Shown piece by piece: positions 23,701 to 35,322 of a stretch of 64,000 nucleotides of DNA. The notes beneath the pieces were generated by a model that did not search any database, was not told where the DNA came from, and saw only the letters and a list, made by a program, of their open reading frames with translations. Source of the stretch: Eudorina sp. 2006-703-Eu-15 (Eukaryota > Chlorophyta > Chlorophyceae > Chlamydomonadales > Volvocaceae); contig BDSI01000064.1 of the NCBI GenBank assembly GCA_003117195.1, positions 620,001-684,000 of the forward strand. Direction: 5' to 3'. A program made the position numbers and the translations under genes. The stretch's first letter is position 1, and the number at the start of each line of letters is the position of its first letter.

Positions 23701-23713
23701 CCAACAGGATTGA
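10671..23713 (+). CDS. TBC-domain Rab GTPase-activating protein with very long low-complexity C-terminus
   Basis: Fifteen exons: 10671-11096, 11577-11687 (end uncertain), 11947-12027, 13042-13179, 13563-13688, 14305-14406, 15129-15226, 15958-16153, 16404-18657, 18945-19300, 19883-20206, 20779-21204, 21524-22126, 22644-22772 and 23258-23713. They sum to 1,941 codons plus stop. The TBC domain occupies roughly residues 110-425. It starts at GGVPFTIRGSVW and contains the arginine-finger motif IEKDLPRTFP and the glutamine-finger motif YCQGLNF, so it should be catalytically competent toward a Rab. The domain ends near LALLEVFSPAL. After it come ~1,400 residues rich in Ala, Gly, Pro and Gln, a coiled coil (LEEVVQQLAEKQYTIDKLSS) and a second helix (ALADKDYAIRNLQFQL). 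The sequence resembles the TBC1D2-like class, but the Rab partner is unknown. The 3' boundary of exon 9 and the start of exon 10 (18945) are the least certain joins. Confidence 0.9.
13255..13345 (+). mobile_element. Copy of the CTGTAAC-ended dispersed repeat (diverged)
   Basis: Shares GTTTCGTTTATGCAGCG, GGTGAGGAAGC, CACCGATGACCC and GGGGTCCACTGTGAC with the 49050 and 50930 copies. It lies in TBC intron 4. Confidence 0.55.
13937..14005. repeat. Direct repeat overlapping a 15-bp inverted repeat
   Basis: In TBC intron 5, TGACGCACCTCTCTTA occurs at 13937-13952 and again at 13975-13990. A perfect 15-bp inverted pair (GCGGTTTCGCTGTTT at 13961-13975, its complement at 13991-14005) surrounds the second copy. 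This could be the end of a small degenerate transposon. Confidence 0.85.
14724..14817 (-). tRNA. trnK-UUU: tRNA-Lys(UUU) with a 22-nt intron, nested antisense in the TBC gene
   Basis: On the minus strand a complete cloverleaf folds: acceptor stem GCTCGAC/GTCGAGC with discriminator G; D-arm GCTC-AGTGGTA-GAGC (A-box TAGCTCAGTGG); anticodon stem CACGG/CCGTG with loop C-T-TTT-A-A; five-base variable loop TGGTC; T-arm GTGGG-TTCGACC-CCCAC (B-box). A 22-nt intron follows position 37, the canonical nuclear tRNA intron site. Its AAAG can pair with the anticodon, as splicing endonuclease substrates require. The mature length is 72 nt. The anticodon UUU and T-arm sequence indicate Lys. The gene lies in the TBC intron between 14406 and 15129, opposite to the host. 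I see no T-run terminator immediately downstream. Confidence 0.93.
19396..19498. repeat. (GGGTT)n array, about 20 copies
   Basis: Near-perfect GGGTT pentamers in TBC intron 10 end in a GGGTCG variant. Runs of three guanines every five bases make this a strong potential G-quadruplex former. It resembles, but is not, the algal telomere unit. Confidence 0.95.
20617..20707. repeat. (CA)n microsatellite, ~45 dinucleotides
   Basis: A pure AC repeat in TBC intron 11, just upstream of the exon at 20779, with further short GT runs at 20343-20470 in the same intron. Confidence 0.97.
22801..22972. repeat. Paired (GT)n / TTTAGA / AACCCG intronic elements
   Basis: Two adjacent copies in TBC intron 14: GGGTTTAGAAGGCTAAACCCG with flanking GT runs, then TGTGTTTAGGATGAAACCCG. 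The first is also an inverted repeat (CGGGTTTAG/CTAAACCCG). Confidence 0.8.
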
Positions 23714-25829
23714 CGGAGGCTCGGTTGGCCGTTTGGCGAGCCAAACGGGGGGATCGCGTACGGCGCGGTACGGCTGAGGAGGCCCTCTTGGTCTCTAGGG
23801 TGTTGTCGGGCAACTAGTGGATTGTGGATACGTTGGGCGCGGTGGGCGAGCTCGCTGGGTGGGGCCGCTTCCCACTTGCTGGGCTGCTGTCCGCATCTCC
23901 CTCGTTTAGGTATTAGGTTCAGTACCCTCTTCGCCGCCGTCAACACGGGTGCGCAGTCCCCCTGCCCCGCCCCGCCCTTGGAGGGTGAGGGTCCCCCTCG
24001 CCGTGACCGGCGTGGGGTCGGCAACGTGGCCGGGGGCAGCTGCCCAGCGGCGGCCAGAGGCGCGTGACTAGCCGGGGTTGCACGGCCCCCAATGCCATCC
24101 CGGGTTCTCGAAGTTGTTGAGGTTCCCACAGCTTTTCAAGTTCAAGGACATAGGGGCGCGTTACGAGAACGAGTAGGCGGCGGCGCGGCGCGGGCCCATG
24201 CATCATACAGGACGTGAGTACTTACGTACGAGCATGCATACTGTACATACGGGTGTTGGACGATCAGAGGGTGATAGCAGGGGGATCTCGCTGCTACTGT
24301 TTCTGGTGGCGTCGACTGTCGGGTAGGGGCAGGGGTAGGGATTGGGGACAGGGGACCGGGGGCACCCATCACACCCAGCACTTGCAGCGAAGCCAGCGGC
24401 AGTTGTGCGAGGCGGGGCAAGGGGCGAGGCGGGGCAAGGGGCGAGGCGGGGCAAGGGGAAAGGGGGAAAGGGGGCAAGGGGGAAAGGGGAAAGGGGAAAG
24501 GGGGAAAGGGGAAAGGGGGAAAGGGGGACGCCGCTATGCGGTACCCCGCCGCGGCTCGCGCCGCGACCGATTGGAGGTCTCACCAGGTGGGGTTCGCTGC
24601 CGCAGTCGGGGGCCTCCGGGGGCCCTCCCGGCGGCTCTGCTCGGCTTCGTCGGCTCTTGAGGGGCTTGTAGCCCTGCGATCCGCCGTCGTTGTCGCTGAG
24701 GACGGGGTTGCGGATGGGTGGGAAGCGGAACCGTTGGGAGTCGCGAGTGACGGCATGCGTTGTTCCGATCACATATACGGGGGGTTGGCGGCTTGCGTTG
24801 TTGCGTTTCATAGTTAGTGATTAGTTAATGATTACGTAATGAACGGCGCGATGGACGACTTCGGCGTCCCAAGGGACGACGCGGGGCACGTGGACGGGTT
24901 CACACCCCGGGTAGCTGGAACCTGGTCGGCCCCGTCCCGCAGTGCACAGCAGGAAGCAAAGTATAATTTTCGTAATCGAGTGCCCGGTCGGGACTAAGGG
25001 TCCACCCTGTAAGTTGTAACGGTTACTACTAACGGTTGCTACTTATCAAGAGTGATTAACGGAAGGCAAAAGAAACGAATTACGTAAAACATAGCCCAAC
25101 CACGGCTCAACGGAGGGGGGGACGGTGGGCCTCTGATGTGGTCCTTTTTAGTTCACGAGCGTCAAGGAGATCGCGATGGTACTACGCTGCTGCTGCGCAC
25201 GGCAGCGCACTTTTGTTTCGGAACGCCAGGGGACGCTTCACACGGTCCTCTCCGTACAGCAACATAGTGACTTCATTCAGAGCAACTGGCTTCAGCTGCT
25301 TTGGTCCAGGCGGTTGGCACAACTTGGGGGAACGAAACGTGTCACGACACCAACCGGCAAACCCTAGACAAACATCACATTTCCGAGAGGTTGTCGCGCG
25401 AAGAAGTTGGGAGAGCTCCAATATTCTCTGCAGGTTGCTGAAATGGCCAGCCGGTCGGGCTGGCCAGCGGTGTCGTTTGCGGAGAAAGTGGGGGATTACA
25501 ACAGAGCCGTCGTTTCCGACGTAGAAGCCGAACGGCGCAACGGGCGGCGCGGCAGTTGGGACACATTCGGTCGCATATGGTGCGAGTGGCGGGTGTCGTG
25601 CGTAACTCCAGTCGTAATTACCCCGGTCGGGCGGCAGGCGAGTGCACACATACGGAGCGAGGGACAGAAGAATGGACGCCTGTGGGGATGGCTGCGTGAA
25701 GATGCGATTGGATGTGCCGCTTGTGTACCGCGGCCGCGTTTTCGCACTGTTTGATTTTGAAACCGAGAGGGTGGCGGGAAGCCCTTTAGTCGCAACAAGA
25801 ATCTTATCCGCTCGCAAACTAAGGACCGC
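23714..25829. other. Intergenic region downstream of the TBC gene
   Basis: No gene is supported here. 24410-24535 is a purine-only array of GGGGCAA and GGGGAAAG units. Two overlapping TGTAA motifs (25008-25012 and 25015-25019) are the first possible polyadenylation signals after the TBC stop, about 1.3 kb away. Open frames on the minus strand at 24203-24811 and 25182-25817 lack recognisable motifs and splice logic, so I do not call them. Confidence 0.5.
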
Positions 25830-28644
25830 ATAAGCGACTATGCGGTAATTGTTGAACGAGTGCGTTGCATAACTTGACGCGGCCTTGCGCGGGCCTCAGC
25901 AGAGGGGGGCGGGGGCGTAGCGAGTGCGGTGCACGAAACCGACCAGATTGCGACAGCGCCGCAGCGGTCATAATCAAGCATATCTACATATGTATTTATC
26001 TACTATTACAACATGCTGAGGGTAAGCAAGTGGGCCGCGCTTAACCGCAATCAAGTCGCAGGGTCCAAGACTGCGGTGCGGTAGGTGATCTATCGGCAAA
26101 AAAAGCAATACCGTAGGAATATTTTTGTATCAAACATATAGAGCAAGTATCGAGTCCATCAATCGTCGGGTGCATAAAGTCAGACATTGTAATGATTGGC
26201 GCAAGCGCGCAACAGGGAATATATTAAGAATATCTGTAAAAATCATGATTTTAAATAGATGCATTCAGTTTGGTGTATGCAACTGTACATCGCGGATTTC
26301 CTAGCTGTCGGGATCGCAATTCGCAGGAGGCGTTATGTAGCAACTTCTCATGTCCGAAGAATGCAAACGTATAGATCGAATTCACTTGTTTTGAATTGAC
26401 AAAGTGGAGACATCTCCGTGCTATCAAAAAGTCAGCCGCTGGTTGCGATTCGTAAGACAGAAAGACTACCTTCCTTGCGTCGTACTACACCACACAACTA
26501 TTTACCCGTGAATAAGCAGCTCAAATAAATTCCTTGTATCCCAGATTGAAAAGGTAAACATGTTCACCTGCAACAAGATGCCAGTAGGTCAGGGGTTGCC
26601 AGATATATGCTTCATAAAGCAAAACAACTTATTCATACTGACAACATTTCCGTGTAGAAAATGAAGACATTTACAACCTTAAAAAATCCGAAAATGTTTT
26701 ATGACACATCGGATCCGTACGGAAAAACTTTTATCTCGAATTTTCCAAGCTGTCATGCATCAGATTGGCCTCGTAATGGGCTGCAGATGTCAACCTAATC
26801 ATTCACATACAACCTCATCCGTGTATCTCACACGAGCACCGATGGTGAAACCCTCAGGCCTCAGCAAACCTTATGCTCGCACCAAGCAGACAGCTGCGGG
26901 TAACGGTGGCAATCTGGGTTATACGTGTTTGCCTTGTTTGCGCTTGCCGGAGGATGCCTGCACTTTGTGCTGCAACAATGGAGGAAGCTCGTGCGCAACT
27001 GCACGGCATGTCAATCCTTGCTTACACCAGGGCCGAGGTGGGCTCGGTTTGACCGAGCCCCACTCACCGATGCTGAATCTCATGGTTCCAAGCTTCCAAC
27101 ACCGCCACATCAGGCGCGAAAGCGCATAACCCATAAAGTAATGCTTGGGTTCCTTGTATGGTTCGTCATGGGGTAGCCCGAACCAGGGGGACCTCGTCGC
27201 CCAAGGCGGCCATCATGGACTGTCAAGCACGTTTTCATGGGCCACCCTCCGGGCCCGGCCACACTCCTCGGGTTCTCGGGCCCCTGCTTTACCCAGCCGG
27301 GCCCCAGACACACCCAGCCGGGGTGAGTTCCATCCCACTCGCCCGGGGCGGGTTCCAGGGACCTCAGAAAACGGCACGAAGAGTTTGGGATGCGGCAGCT
27401 GTATGTGCGGCCGGTGCTTCTATGGCGGCGCAGCACGAACAGCTTCAGTGCACCGCTCTCCGGGAATGGACAGGCCTGCAACTGTGAAGCTTTCCACGCC
27501 TCCCTTCGCCTCACTAGAAGGCACTAGGCGATGCTTAGCTGATGCCGGACTGGAGCTCCGCAGGATTGGAATGATTACAATAAAATTTTTTGAAACGTCA
27601 GGTAAAGTCTCCGTCCGAAGAGAAGTTTTTTCAGCACGATACCGTGGGCAATCACTGCCAACTGCCGCGTTGCAACCACCGGTAAAAGCATTGGGCTCGT
27701 TGATCGGGACGGACGGGCATGAAACGGCCCCTGAGGCCACGGCCTGCCTTTTTGCATTGGCGCTTTCTTGGATCGGCTGGCATAAATTAACGCAACATAA
27801 CTAATTTGAAAACATGTCCCTTCTTGCCGGTAGCTAGGAAGACCTTAGAGGGTGAGATCGATCCTAGCGTCCTACAGGCCAGATAAAAATTACACCAGAC
27901 AGGAACGTACACATGAACGTCTGTCTGAGTGGTTTCCAGCGCATGCAAATAGGTTGCAGCCGCGAGGCCAACCTGGCGCCTGTTCCACGGTGAAGTTCGC
28001 AACAACCATCAAAGAACCATTTAACATGAACGCATCTTGATAGATATTTTTTGCAAGAGGTATCTATGGACACTGGTTTAAAGTCCATAATTCTGACCAT
28101 GAAATTTGAAACGAAATAGGTTCGTTAGAATTGCATTACAGGTGCAACGGGCTGGCCAACAACAGCAATGTATTGCAATTCGTGATTGGACGGGGGCGGG
28201 CGAATAGCAAAGACTGCCCTGCCCACCCGGATGTACACAATCTCCGCCCAGACATTTAAACGAAGGTAAAACTTACAGAAGTCAGATGGCTTGGTGGTGT
28301 TTAAGTTTCTTTTCAGCAACGGTAACTGCTCGGGTGTCGAGCGCGTTCTCGGTTCTCGCTGCCGTACCGTATTGGTCTGTCGTAATGATTGGTGCAATCG
28401 GACATTAAAAAGGGCACTTCTGCCATTCATCTCTAGTGTGGTACGCACTGGTCTGTGCATACAGTACCCATAGGTAATTTCAATAGTGGTGTTCCTTTGG
28501 ATAATTTGGTTGTGTCGGACGACGTCTTTAGCGCGTCTGTAATCACTCCGAAGAACGTGCATATTTAACAGATATATTCGGTTACTTGTTATCACCCAAG
28601 GAACGGAGCTTTACCGCCTGGACAGCAAGGCATCTCAGGGTCGA
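25830..28644. other. AT-richer gene-free island and HRGP upstream region
   Basis: Base composition drops clearly toward A+T between about 25830 and 28600 compared with the rest of the window. The poly-GC microsatellites also disappear. A short hairpin with stem GGCTCGGT lies at 27040-27060. No coding sequence, tRNA or element end was identified. The last few hundred bases presumably contain the promoter of the gene starting at 28645. Confidence 0.5.
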
Positions 28645-31600
28645 ATGGCACCGTCAGGGCCTGTTGCGGCCTGTCGCAATCTTTTTCTGTTATTTCTCTC
28701 TGCATGCGGATTATGCCTCAATCAGGCCGCTGCGTCTCGTGTTTCACTCTATATGAGTGATGCATCGGATGTATTGAATCACAACTGGGACGGTAGCGCC
28801 GCCAACCTCGCCCTACAACTCAAGGATCTTGGCTTAAACGTTGACATCGCCACATCGGGTCAGCCTGACTTGACCGCTGGCGAAGAGCCGCCGATTGCCT
28901 ACGTGATTCCGTTGCAAAACGGGCCAGCTCTCTACAGCTCCGCAGAGGACCTGGAGGCCGTGTCTTCGTTTCTAGCGCAGGGCGGCCTCGTTGTGCTTTT
29001 GGAGTCTAGCACGCACCGGTCTGAGGGGCTCAGACAGTTTGTCGCGAAGGCGTTGCGGTACCAAGGTAAGGTGTTGCACCAGGAATGTCAACTAAGCCTG
29101 AAGGTTGTTGTTTCACAAATTTGTTCATAGTTAATATGTATGTAGGTCTTCTTTATCATTGATCTTTCTCATGTAGGGTTTAGCGTCAAAGATGCCTGAG
29201 TTCGGTTGCAAATGGCCGGTTTGTTCGGCGCCACAACGGTATACTTCATTATGCTGCTTGCAGGTGACTGGCTTCTGTGCGAACGGACGCAATCCAATGA
29301 GCGCGGATCGTTCGGCCGGCCGACGGTGACCTCGGCCGCGCCGTCGTTCCTGCCGGCGACAGAGGAGGACTGGCCCCGGCAGTTGGAAGATGCTCGCACG
29401 ACGTTTTCATACTCAATTTGCCACCACCAGGATCCGGCGTCAACCACCGTCCCCTTGTACGTGGTGAACGGCGAGGAGGGCGGAGTCGTCGCTCAGGTGC
29501 GCCAATTGTACTGGCTGCGTTTCTGGAACGTGGGCTCGATTAGGGTTTATTTCTGACTGACAATGATAATGTTTGTAAGTGCTAAATAGGGCGTTCGTAA
29601 TAGCCCGCAATGTTCAGTCTGACGGTCAGTCGCAAAGGCTCCATCAGAAGTTGAATGTACGCCGGGGTTGTAATTACAATGGCTGCTTTGCATGGTTGTA
29701 TTGTATCCCTGACTACAGGCTTTCGGCAAGGTCGATGTGCCGGGTGCGATTGTTTGGCTGGGCTACAGCTGGCAGTCTGGCCCGCAGCAGGCTTGGGGCG
29801 CCCTGCTCGCCAAGCTGATTTCGGACTTCGAAGACGGTGCGTCAGATATATGGCATTCAAATGCATTTTTGGGAACCTGGCGATGGTTACTTAACTATCT
29901 TTCTCGAAAGCGGTTTCCGTTGCCTAGCGCGCCCGACCCTGGGGACACCTGCGGGCGAGGCCCCTGGTGGCGCAGAGTGCGGTCACACGGTTAGCGCCTG
30001 TTGCGTGCGTGAACCTCGGATAGTTTGCATAAAGATTGTACGGTATCATTCCTGTGTTAATTGTCCTTTAGAGTAGTAGGCCTCGCAGTAATACAGCTCG
30101 CCGTCGCGTTCGTCTGCGTACTCGGGAAGCGCCGCCCTCCCCGCGACCACCAACGCCACCCATCGCCACCGGTGGGACTCCTCGATAGCCGCGCAGCTCC
30201 CCTCTCGTCTGGGCGGCTGCCCCCGCCCCGCCCCGTCGGATGCAACCGACTGCCGCTTCTCACCACACAGCCACGACGTCTACATAAACCCGCGAGTAAA
30301 TTTACCGAAATTGCCCTACTATATTTACTTCGCCTCCTCCTGGACCTCCGGGATATGACCCCTGCCTCGATCTCCCACCCCAACCCACCCGCCCCACGGA
30401 CGTCCTCTGCCGCCGCCGCCGCCGCCGCCGCCGCCCTGCTGCTCCCTGACCTCAGGCGAGTACGGCCCCCCGACAGTGGGCAACGTTGAGGCCGCCGCCG
30501 ACGACTTGGAGCCTCTGCTTCACCAGCACCTGGACCGGGTCCTGGCGGCCACCAACGACCTCTCTGACACCACAGCCGACATCGTCCGCCGCTTCCTCCA
30601 GGAGGAGACCGCGTTCGCTCTGGGCACGTACCCCCCCCCGCCGCGGCCGCCGCCGCCGGCGCGCTCGCCTCCGAAACCGCCGGTGGCCCCGAAGGCCCCC
30701 AAACCCCCGCCGAGGACGCCGCCGAAGCCGCCGTCGCCGCCCAAGGCGCCCAAGGCGCCGCCGCCGCCCAAAGCCCCACTGGCGCCGAAGCCCTCGCCGC
30801 GACCGCCGCCGCCGCTGCCGTCGCCGCCGCCAGCCCCGGTCGCGCCCCCGCCGTCACCGTTGCCGCCGCCGCCGTCGCCGCCTCCGCCGTCACCGCCGCC
30901 ACCGTCGCCCGAGCCACCGTCGCCCGAGCCGCCGTCGCCCGAGCCGCCGTCGCCCGAGCCGCCGTCGCCACCACCGCCATCGCCGGCACCATCGCCGCCG
31001 CCACCTTCGCCGCCACCACCTGCGACTCCACCGCCGCCGTCACCCCCGCCGCCCTCGCCGCCACCGCCTTCGCCGCCGCCGCCCTCGCCGCCGCCACCCT
31101 CGCCGCGGCCGCTATCGCCGCCGCCGCCCTCGCCGTCGCCGCCCTCTCCGCCGCCGCCCTCTCCGCCGCCGCCCTCGCCGCTGCCGCCCTCGCCGCTGCC
31201 GCCCTCTCCGCCGCCGCCCTCTCCGCCGCTGCCCTCTCCGCCGCCGCCCTCGCCGCCGCCGCCCTCGCCGCCGCCGCCCTCGCCGCCGCCGCCCTCGCCG
31301 CCGCCGCCCTCGCCGCCGCCGCCCTCGCCGCCGCCGCCCTCGTCCCCGCCACCATCCTCCCCAGCCGCCCTGCCTGGGCCGTCGACGCCCTCGCCGCCGG
31401 CCCCGCGGCGTCCGAAGAAGCAGCCCCCGCCGCCGCCAGTGGCCGTCGCGACCTACTTCAAGGGAATCCTGCCGATGGGAGCCCCTGGAAAGACCCGGTA
31501 GGTGCCCTCCACCGACCTCGCCCATGACCTCGCTACAGACCTGCTCAGCCAAGCAAAACACTTTGCCCGTCTGTCGGGCCCCTGTCTTGCCTCCGCACTT

Positions 31601-32669
31601 TCCAACGCAGTTATAATTAATGTACAGTTTCAGAAATCCATCGCTGTCCGCCTTAGCAGCCCCAGCGCCCCAGCGCGACGGAGGCGTCGGTGTCGTGGTG
31701 TTGTCAGCCCCGGCGGGACGGCTCTGGGCGTGGGAATGGGTGTGGCTGTGGCTGTGGGTGTGCCTGTGGGTGTGGGTAGGGGAACGGGAAGCTTTTCAAA
31801 AAAGCGGTTGCCCTCATGAAACCCTCCCCCCGTCTCCGTCCCCTCGCCGTGTGTGTGCTGTTTGGGTGGATCGACCACCCGCAGGTCCCTGGTGTGGTAC
31901 GACGACGCCGACTTCCGCGAGCAGCTGGCGCCCCGCAACCCGCTGCAGCTGGTGCACCGCCGAAAGGACTCCTGCAAGCCGCGCTGCGGCGCCTGCAAGG
32001 CCGCCTGGAAGGCCACCGACTCGTCGCAGACCGTCGCGCTGTTCTTCAAGGACCCCGTCCAGATCACCGGCCTCAACATCACGCAGGTCAAGAACCCCAA
32101 CATCGCGCTGGTGAGTGTTCTCTCTCCTGTGTGCTGTTGTAAAAGAGAACGGTGCCCTCTCCTGTGTGCTGTTGTGAGTGTGTGGCGTCCCTGGCTTGCT
32201 CGACCACGCTGCCCGGGTATCCGTCCCGCCCAACCAATCCTCTTCCGCCGCGGCCCACCCGCCGCCACCTCTGCGTGTCTTGTGGCTGGTTTCACTCTTC
32301 GTAACCACCCGCGCCCTCCGGCCCCGCCGCCCCCAGGTCCAACTGCTTCGCTGGACCGGCTACCCCACCGGCTCCTACGAGGACGCCATCGGCGTCACCA
32401 TCTACAACTCCACCAGCAACCGCGTGCAGTGCCGGGCGGGCCTTATGATCGAGGTACCGCCGTACAAGTCCGGCATCAACCAGAACCCGCCGCCCAACGC
32501 CGACCCCAACGACCTGCCGGACAACCTCCGCGTGGCTCAGGGCGTGCTGATCACTGTACGGCGGCCGGCCAACGCGGGCCGCGGGTACGGCCCGTTCATC
32601 GAGACGGTCCAGGTCTGGGGCCGCGCCCTGTACGCCCGCAACCCCGACGACTACAACTCGCCAAAGTAA
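28645..32669 (+). CDS. Secreted hydroxyproline-rich (SPPPP) chimeric extracellular-matrix protein
   Basis: Six exons (28645-29065, 29264-29496, 29719-29836, 30456-31497, 31885-32110, 32337-32669) join in frame to 790 residues. Residues 1-31 look like a signal peptide (NLFLLFLSACGLCL core, AAA cleavage region). Residues ~32-258 form an alpha/beta-like N-terminal domain (SLYMSDASDVLN, FLAQGGLVVLLES, AIVWLGYSW), perhaps amidotransferase-like in fold but without a catalytic motif I can defend. A helical linker is followed by ~270 residues of PPSPPPPSP repeats, typical of volvocine cell-wall glycoproteins and expected to be prolyl-hydroxylated and glycosylated. The C-terminal ~190 residues hold a cysteine motif (SCKPRCGACKAAW) and a beta-rich region with NST and NIT sequons. 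It should be exported to the wall or matrix. The end domains remain unidentified. Confidence 0.86.
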
Positions 32670-35287
32670 AATCCGTACAGCGCCGTGTACGACTGCTGTA
32701 CACATGCTGCCGTACATAAAAACATCCATAGGAAACGACGGGGGGTGCTCGCAGCGGCTCATCATATGAAGCTATTAAGAGAGGTTTGATAGCCACTGGG
32801 GGGGGCGCATGCCACCAGGTGGGGGGGGGGCGGACTGCTTGGCCGCGCGCGGGCGGCCCTTTCCTGTTTCTGGGGGAGTGGCAGTGGGGCAGGATGTACG
32901 GGGAGCGGGGCAGGCGAGGGGGATATACTGGGAAGCGGTAGGGGAGAAAGGGATGCCCCTCGTCATTCGTCAAGGCAGGAGTGCGGGTTCCTCAGAGGGG
33001 AGCCCCGGGTGAGCGCAGGAGGGAGCTGGGTCTCCCCGAGGAGGAGGAGGACGGACGAAGGGGCCGAGCGTCGACGCAAGGCGCGGCGTTCCCCTGGGTT
33101 GCGTCCCTCAACCTTCAACCTTCAACCTTCAACCTTCGCAGCACAAGCGGGGATCGATGTGACAGACAGCAAGCAAGCACGGCGGCAGGAGGTGCGGGAA
33201 GACCGCTGCGCGGGAGGGCGCGGGGTGGGCAGATTGAGCGGTGGATGGAGAGCTTCGGTCGGTGCTGCGGATGCGGTATCCTGATTTTTGGCTGAGCCAG
33301 CCGCCTGCACCGTCGTCTTTTGCTGTTTGAGGGCGGACAGCGCGAGGGCGCTCCGATGTGCCCGCCGAAGGGGATGTGCACGCATTTCCTAGGCAGACTC
33401 CCGGAACCAAGACAGGACGGGACGGGACCTGCTCGGCTGGGGGACATGGGCGGGAAGCACCCGGCACGTGCCGCGCGGCAAGGTGACCGCCCCAGCGCAC
33501 CTGGCGGCACCGTCGTCGTCATGTTGTCGGGCAGCTCCGATCCCCCGGGATGGGAGATCCGTGTGGCGCTGCTGCACCGGGTGCTCACCGCACTCCTCCA
33601 CCCATCCGCCCCCCATCCGGACACGCCTCTACGACGGGCCGCTGTTGGCAGCCGCTGACCTGAGGGCGTGCCGACCTGAGGGCGTGCCGATCACGTAGCG
33701 GTGGGCGGGGGGGCGCTCGGGGTATGGGGTCCGGGGGGCGAGCAGTGTAGCTGGGGTTATAGGGCTACAGGGGTGGTTGCGTCGCACTGAGTGCAGGTGT
33801 GACACGGCTCCAGGGGAGCTCCGGGTGCCAACTTCCCACATGCGCCCTCACACGTCCCCATAGTCACCACTGCATCGGTGTGGCGTCAGGCCCGGCCAGT
33901 CAGACCCCTGGCCCGGGCAGGCAGGCTCCTTGCCGGCCTGGCGTGGGAACGGGTCTGTGGGGGTGATTTGGATTTGCACTGATGCGATGGCGGAGGCGCC
34001 CGCTGATGCCGCCGGTGCCGTGCACGGGGGTCGTGACTGGGGACGGGTAGCCTCCGCTTGGGCGCTTGGGGGAGTGTGGCGTGCGGAGGGCTTCTCACGG
34101 CCAGCACCGGCGGCGGTTCTCCAGCTATACAAAAAACAATGAGGGGACAACATATGCGATATAATGTGATCATTAGGGGGAGAAGATTTGAGAACCACCC
34201 TGACCTCACTTTCAGATGGCTTAGCTAACTTGCAGGCGTGGTGGGTGGGCCTGGGATGCATGTCATATCGCGTAGTTCGTTGTGGCGTTTGCCGGGTCTT
34301 GCCGGGTTTCGCCGGTCGAAACTTGCTATCGCACAGGTGGCCACTTTGCCGCCAACCACTGCGTGCTGTGTTTCGCTGACGGCGGTAGACTTCCAAGCTC
34401 GCCTCGGGGACTGGGGAAGGGGGAAAGGGGAGGAGCGTCCGTGCGCCGCGCAAGCGTCACTCCCTCATCCGCATGCGTACGGCACATAAGCATCCAGCAG
34501 AAATGTACCAATGCAACGGAGTCGCGCTCGCTTGTTGCGTTCATAGACAGCGTGTCAACCTGCCCCGGTTGGTGGTTGTGCGAGGTTGTACGAACGACGC
34601 AAGGGTCTGCATTTGCATTTGACACGTGCGCGCGCGTTTGTGTTTGATGAAGAACCCTCTGCGCGCGCGTGTGTAAGGGGATGTGTGTATGGGGACGCGT
34701 GTGTAAATGTGTGTGTGCGTGTGTGTTTAGATAAAAGACCCGCGTGTGCGTGTGTGTGTGTGTGTGTCACATAACAACAATAATAATATGTTGGTGTGCG
34801 CGGCGCGAGGTAGGTAGGCAGGCATGTTCACAGCTGCTGTTTTTAGGTGGGTTTCAGTTGGGTCTCCAGGGGTTCAGCAATCGGGCTTATTATCGGCAGG
34901 TATCTTGCGCGCACATTTCGTATTGCCGTCGTCGTGTGCCGTACCAATGGTCCACCAAAGTAAGGAGATGGAACCCGCATTTGCATGGAAAGGGACCGGG
35001 ATGGGCGTTGTTCAAACTGCACCGTACTGATTTTTTTCGTGTCGGCGAACCACCCAGGCGGTTCTTGAGGTTGCCGGCCACACCTGCCCCCCAGGGCCCG
35101 TCCCCGACACCGCCAGGGGGCCCCATCCGCCTGCCCCTGCCTGCCTTGGCGGTGTGCAAGATGGCGCGACCGGCAGGCGGCCTGGCTGTGTGCCGAAACG
35201 CCCCCTAAGCTAAGGGTGTAGGTCGCATTCTTTGTACGTTGCTGAATGCTGATATCAACTCGCGTCGTGGTGGAGGAGCGCGTAGGC

Positions 35288-35322
<35 letters not shown>

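Noticed and set aside
25182..25817. 211-residue minus-strand open frame
   Set aside because: No recognisable motif, poor composition and no splice partners; left as intergenic.
27145..27804. 219-residue plus-strand open frame
   Set aside because: No similarity recognised, mixed base composition along the frame, no supporting exons.
30057..31355. Long Ala/Arg-rich minus-strand frame opposite the proline-rich exon
   Set aside because: A mirror of the CCG/TCG codons of the SPPPP region, with no domains or splice context.
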